Part shown: positions 9,024-11,322 of the stretch, in pieces
How the letters are laid out: the number at the start of each line of letters is the position of its first letter
Position numbering within the stretch: position 1 is the stretch's first letter
NCBI GenBank assembly: GCA_036403035.1
Contig: DASWRT010000285.1
Span: 1-11,322, forward strand
Direction: 5' to 3'
Source: DASWRT01 sp036403035
Lineage (GTDB): Bacteria; Pseudomonadota; Alphaproteobacteria; ATCC43930; CGMCC-115725
Length of the DNA: 11,322 nucleotides
Notes under the pieces: model-generated
Seen by the model: only the letters and a program-made list of their open reading frames with translations
Database searches by the model: none
Told to the model about the DNA's origin: nothing
Program-made: the position numbers and the translations under genes

Positions 9024-11322
9024 ATGTCCGACCGCGCCCGCTCCGCCGCCGCCCCGCAGATCCTGCATCGCTCTCGCATTCGCGAAGGCTCCCCCTTTCC
9101 GCTCGGTGCGACCTGGGACGGGCTGGGCGTGAACTTCGCCCTGTTCTCGGCGAACGCCACGAAGGTGGAGCTGTGCCTGTTCAGCGACGACGGAAAGCGA
9201 GAGATCGAGCGGGTCGAGCTGCCCGAGTATACGGACGAGGTCTGGCACGGCTATCTGCCCGACGCGCGCCCCCGTACCGTGTACGGCTACCGGGTGCACG
9301 GTCCTTACGAGCCGGAGCAGGGACATCGCTTCAACCCCAACAAGCTCGTGCTCGACCCCTATGCCAAGGCGCTGGTCGGCCGGCTCAGGTGGAACGACGC
9401 GCTGTTCGGCTACCGGATCGGCTCGCCGCGCGAGGATCTCTCCTTCGACCGGCGCGACAGCGCCGCCTTCATGCCGAAATGCCGCGTCATCGACCCGGCC
9501 TTCACGTGGGGACGGGAGCGCCGCCCCTCGATCCCGTGGGATCGGACGATCTTCTACGAGACGCACGTGAAGGGCTACACGATGCGGCATCCCGGCGTGC
9601 CGGAGCATTTGCGCGGCACTTACGCCGGCCTCGCCCAACCGGCGATCGTCGATTACCTCAGGAGCCTCGGCGTCACGTCGGTCGAGCTGCTGCCGATCCA
9701 TGCCTTCGTCGACGACAGCTATCTTCTCGACAAGGGATTGCGGAACTACTGGGGCTACAACTCGATCGGCTTCTTCGCGCCCGACCCGCGCTATTCGGCG
9801 ACGAACAAGATCGACGAGTTCAAGGAGATGGTTGCCCGCCTGCACGACGCCGGGATCGAGGTGATCCTCGACGTCGTCTACAACCATTCCGCGGAAGGCA
9901 ATGAAAAAGGGCCGACGCTCAGCTTCAAGGGCATCGATAACGCGACCTATTACAAGCTGCTGCCCGATAGCCCGCGCTATTACATCAACGATACCGGGAC
10001 CGGGAACACGTTCGACCTTACGCATGCACGGGTGGTGCAGCTCGTCACCGACAGCCTGCGCTACTGGGCGACCGAAATGCATGTCGACGGGTTCCGCTTC
10101 GACCTCGCGACGATCCTCGGGCGCGAACCCTATGGCTTCGACGAGAGCGGCGGATTTCTGGACAGCGTGCGCCAGGACCCGGTGCTGTCGCGCGTCAAAT
10201 TAGTTGCCGAGCCGTGGGACATCGGCCCCGGCGGCTATCAGGTCGGCGGCTTCCCGCCCGGCTGGGCGGAGTGGAACGACAAGTTCCGCGATACGGTACG
10301 GGCCTACTGGAAGGGCGAGGAAGCGACCCTGCCGGACCTCGCCACCCGACTGATGGGCTCGGCCGACGCGTTCAACAAGCGCGGGCGCAAGTCTTGGGCG
10401 AGCGTCAACTTCGTCACTGCGCACGACGGGTTCACGCTGCACGATCTCGTCTCCTACAACGACAAGCACAACGAGGCCAACGGCGAGAACAACTGCGACG
10501 GTCACAACAACAATCACAGTTGGAACCACGGCGTCGAGGGGCCGACCGACGACCCCGAGGTCACGGCCCTGCGCGAACGTCAGAAGCGCAACCTGCTGGC
10601 GACGCTGTTGCTGTCGCAGGGCACGCCGATGGTGCTGGGCGGCGACGAGTTCGGACGGACGCAGCGCGGCAACAACAACGCCTATTGCCAGGACAACGAG
10701 CTGAACTGGTACGACTGGGAGGACATCGACGAGGACGGCCAGGCGCTGATCGAGTTCGTCCGCCGCATCATCGCGATCCGGCAGGCCCTGCCGATCCTGC
10801 GCCGCGGCCGGTTCCTGCGGGCGGAATACAATCCCGAACTCGACGTCAAGGACGTGACCTGGATCTCGCCCACCGGGGCCGAGATCCAGGGCGACGACTG
10901 GCAGGATCCCAACGCCCGCTGCCTGGGCATGCTGCTGGACGGGCGGGCGCAGGCGACCGGCATCAAGCGTCCGGCGATGGATGCGACGGCGCTGCTGGTG
11001 GTCAATTCGTACCACGACGTCGTAGACTTCACGCTGCCCGAGGTCGCGGGCGGCACCAACTGGCGGCTGCTGGTCGATACCAACCAGCCGGACTTGGCCG
11101 ACCGCCAGACCTTCGAGACCGGCGACGACTATACCGTGACCGGGCGGTCGCTGCTGCTGTTCGCCCACCAACCGGAAGGCACGTCGTCGGTCGCCCTGGC
11201 CGCCGCCGCGCGGGCGCTGCGGCGGGTCAGCGAACAGCCGGCGCCGCTGCCGGAATCCGTGGCGGAGACCAGGGAGACGGCGAACGAAGGGGCCGGAAAG
11301 GAAACGGAGCCGGTGTCGTCGG
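9024..11322 (+). CDS. glgX: Glycogen debranching enzyme GlgX (3' end outside window)
   Basis: A GH13 isoamylase-type enzyme that cleaves alpha-1,6 branches of (phosphorylase-trimmed) glycogen, releasing maltodextrins in the cytosol. An N-terminal CBM48 module (about 22-115, GATWDGLGVNFALFSANA) precedes the (beta/alpha)8 barrel. Conserved regions are visible: DVVYNHSAEGN, GFRFDLA with nucleophile D360 and R358, VAEPWD with acid/base E396, and TAHDGFTLHDLV with D468. NGENNCDGHNNNHSWNHG, MVLGGDEFGRTQ and NNNAYCQDNELNWYDW are hallmarks of GlgX. The beta-sandwich C-domain ends near residue 715 (GRSLLLFAHQ), after which at least 50 Ala/Glu/Thr-rich residues continue past the window end, so the protein is at least 766 residues, longer than the roughly 660 of E. 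coli GlgX. The ATG at 9024 has GAGG at 9016-9019, only 4 bases away, somewhat close. An EcfG-type promoter lies upstream. Trehalose or other glycogen genes often neighbour glgX, but none is in view. Confidence 0.95.
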   Translation, partial: MSDRARSAAAPQILHRSRIREGSPFPLGATWDGLGVNFALFSANATKVELCLFSDDGKREIERVELPEYTDEVWHGYLPDARPRTVYGYRVHGPYEPEQGHRFNPNKLVLDPYAKALVGRLRWNDALFGYRIGSPREDLSFDRRDSAAFMPKCRVIDPAFTWGRERRPSIPWDRTIFYETHVKGYTMRHPGVPEHLRGTYAGLAQPAIVDYLRSLGVTSVELLPIHAFVDDSYLLDKGLRNYWGYNSIGFFAPDPRYSATNKIDEFKEMVARLHDAGIEVILDVVYNHSAEGNEKGPTLSFKGIDNATYYKLLPDSPRYYINDTGTGNTFDLTHARVVQLVTDSLRYWATEMHVDGFRFDLATILGREPYGFDESGGFLDSVRQDPVLSRVKLVAEPWDIGPGGYQVGGFPPGWAEWNDKFRDTVRAYWKGEEATLPDLATRLMGSADAFNKRGRKSWASVNFVTAHDGFTLHDLVSYNDKHNEANGENNCDGHNNNHSWNHGVEGPTDDPEVTALRERQKRNLLATLLLSQGTPMVLGGDEFGRTQRGNNNAYCQDNELNWYDWEDIDEDGQALIEFVRRIIAIRQALPILRRGRFLRAEYNPELDVKDVTWISPTGAEIQGDDWQDPNARCLGMLLDGRAQATGIKRPAMDATALLVVNSYHDVVDFTLPEVAGGTNWRLLVDTNQPDLADRQTFETGDDYTVTGRSLLLFAHQPEGTSSVALAAAARALRRVSEQPAPLPESVAETRETANEGAGKETEPVSS

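Noticed and set aside
9012..11171. Two long - strand open frames opposite glgX
   Set aside because: They are antisense shadows of a gene with all GH13 catalytic regions intact and show no domain of their own.

Overview
The window is GC-rich, with strong G/C preference at third codon positions. A textbook GGAAC-N16-CGTT general-stress (EcfG) promoter, a PAS/GAF hybrid histidine kinase and C/G-rich palindromic repeats all point to an alphaproteobacterium. I cannot name a genus. Most of it reads as ordinary chromosome. I see no transposase, integrase, tRNA, rRNA or CRISPR array.

Left part, all on the + strand. Positions 1-417 hold the C-terminal end of a protein that looks like a Calx-beta-type surface or secreted protein. 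It is followed by a family-2 glycosyltransferase (500-1492), a membrane PAP2-type phosphatase-like protein (1614-2477) and a 996-residue hybrid histidine kinase with two C-terminal receiver domains (2760-5750). The gaps are 82, 121 and 282 bases, so these genes need not form one operon. The 282-base gap contains a coding-like stretch in frame with the PAP2 stop codon.

Middle part. The kinase converges on a PaaI-type hotdog thioesterase gene (5920-6327, - strand). Between them lies a long inverted repeat with an 8-bp tandem repeat, well placed to be a bidirectional terminator and probably a dispersed intergenic repeat. A second, C/G-rich paired-hairpin element (6498-6563) lies between the thioesterase gene and the next gene, which is also on the - strand. 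That gene (6626-8023) encodes a pentapeptide-repeat protein ending in a two-helix, ion-channel-like membrane domain that lacks a potassium selectivity filter. Just upstream on the same strand is an ECF-type sigma factor (8140-8706) with no recognisable anti-sigma gene nearby in the window.

Right part. A strikingly AT-rich stretch (about 29% GC over 8781-8890) separates the sigma factor from the divergent glycogen debranching enzyme gene glgX, which starts at 9024 and runs off the window end. The stress promoter sits 71 bases upstream of the glgX start codon, which suggests that glycogen/maltodextrin turnover is induced by the general stress response.

The most interesting points are the sigma factor/pentapeptide-channel pair, the stress promoter of glgX, the PAP2 protein that lacks its motif-2 histidine, and the two palindromic intergenic elements.
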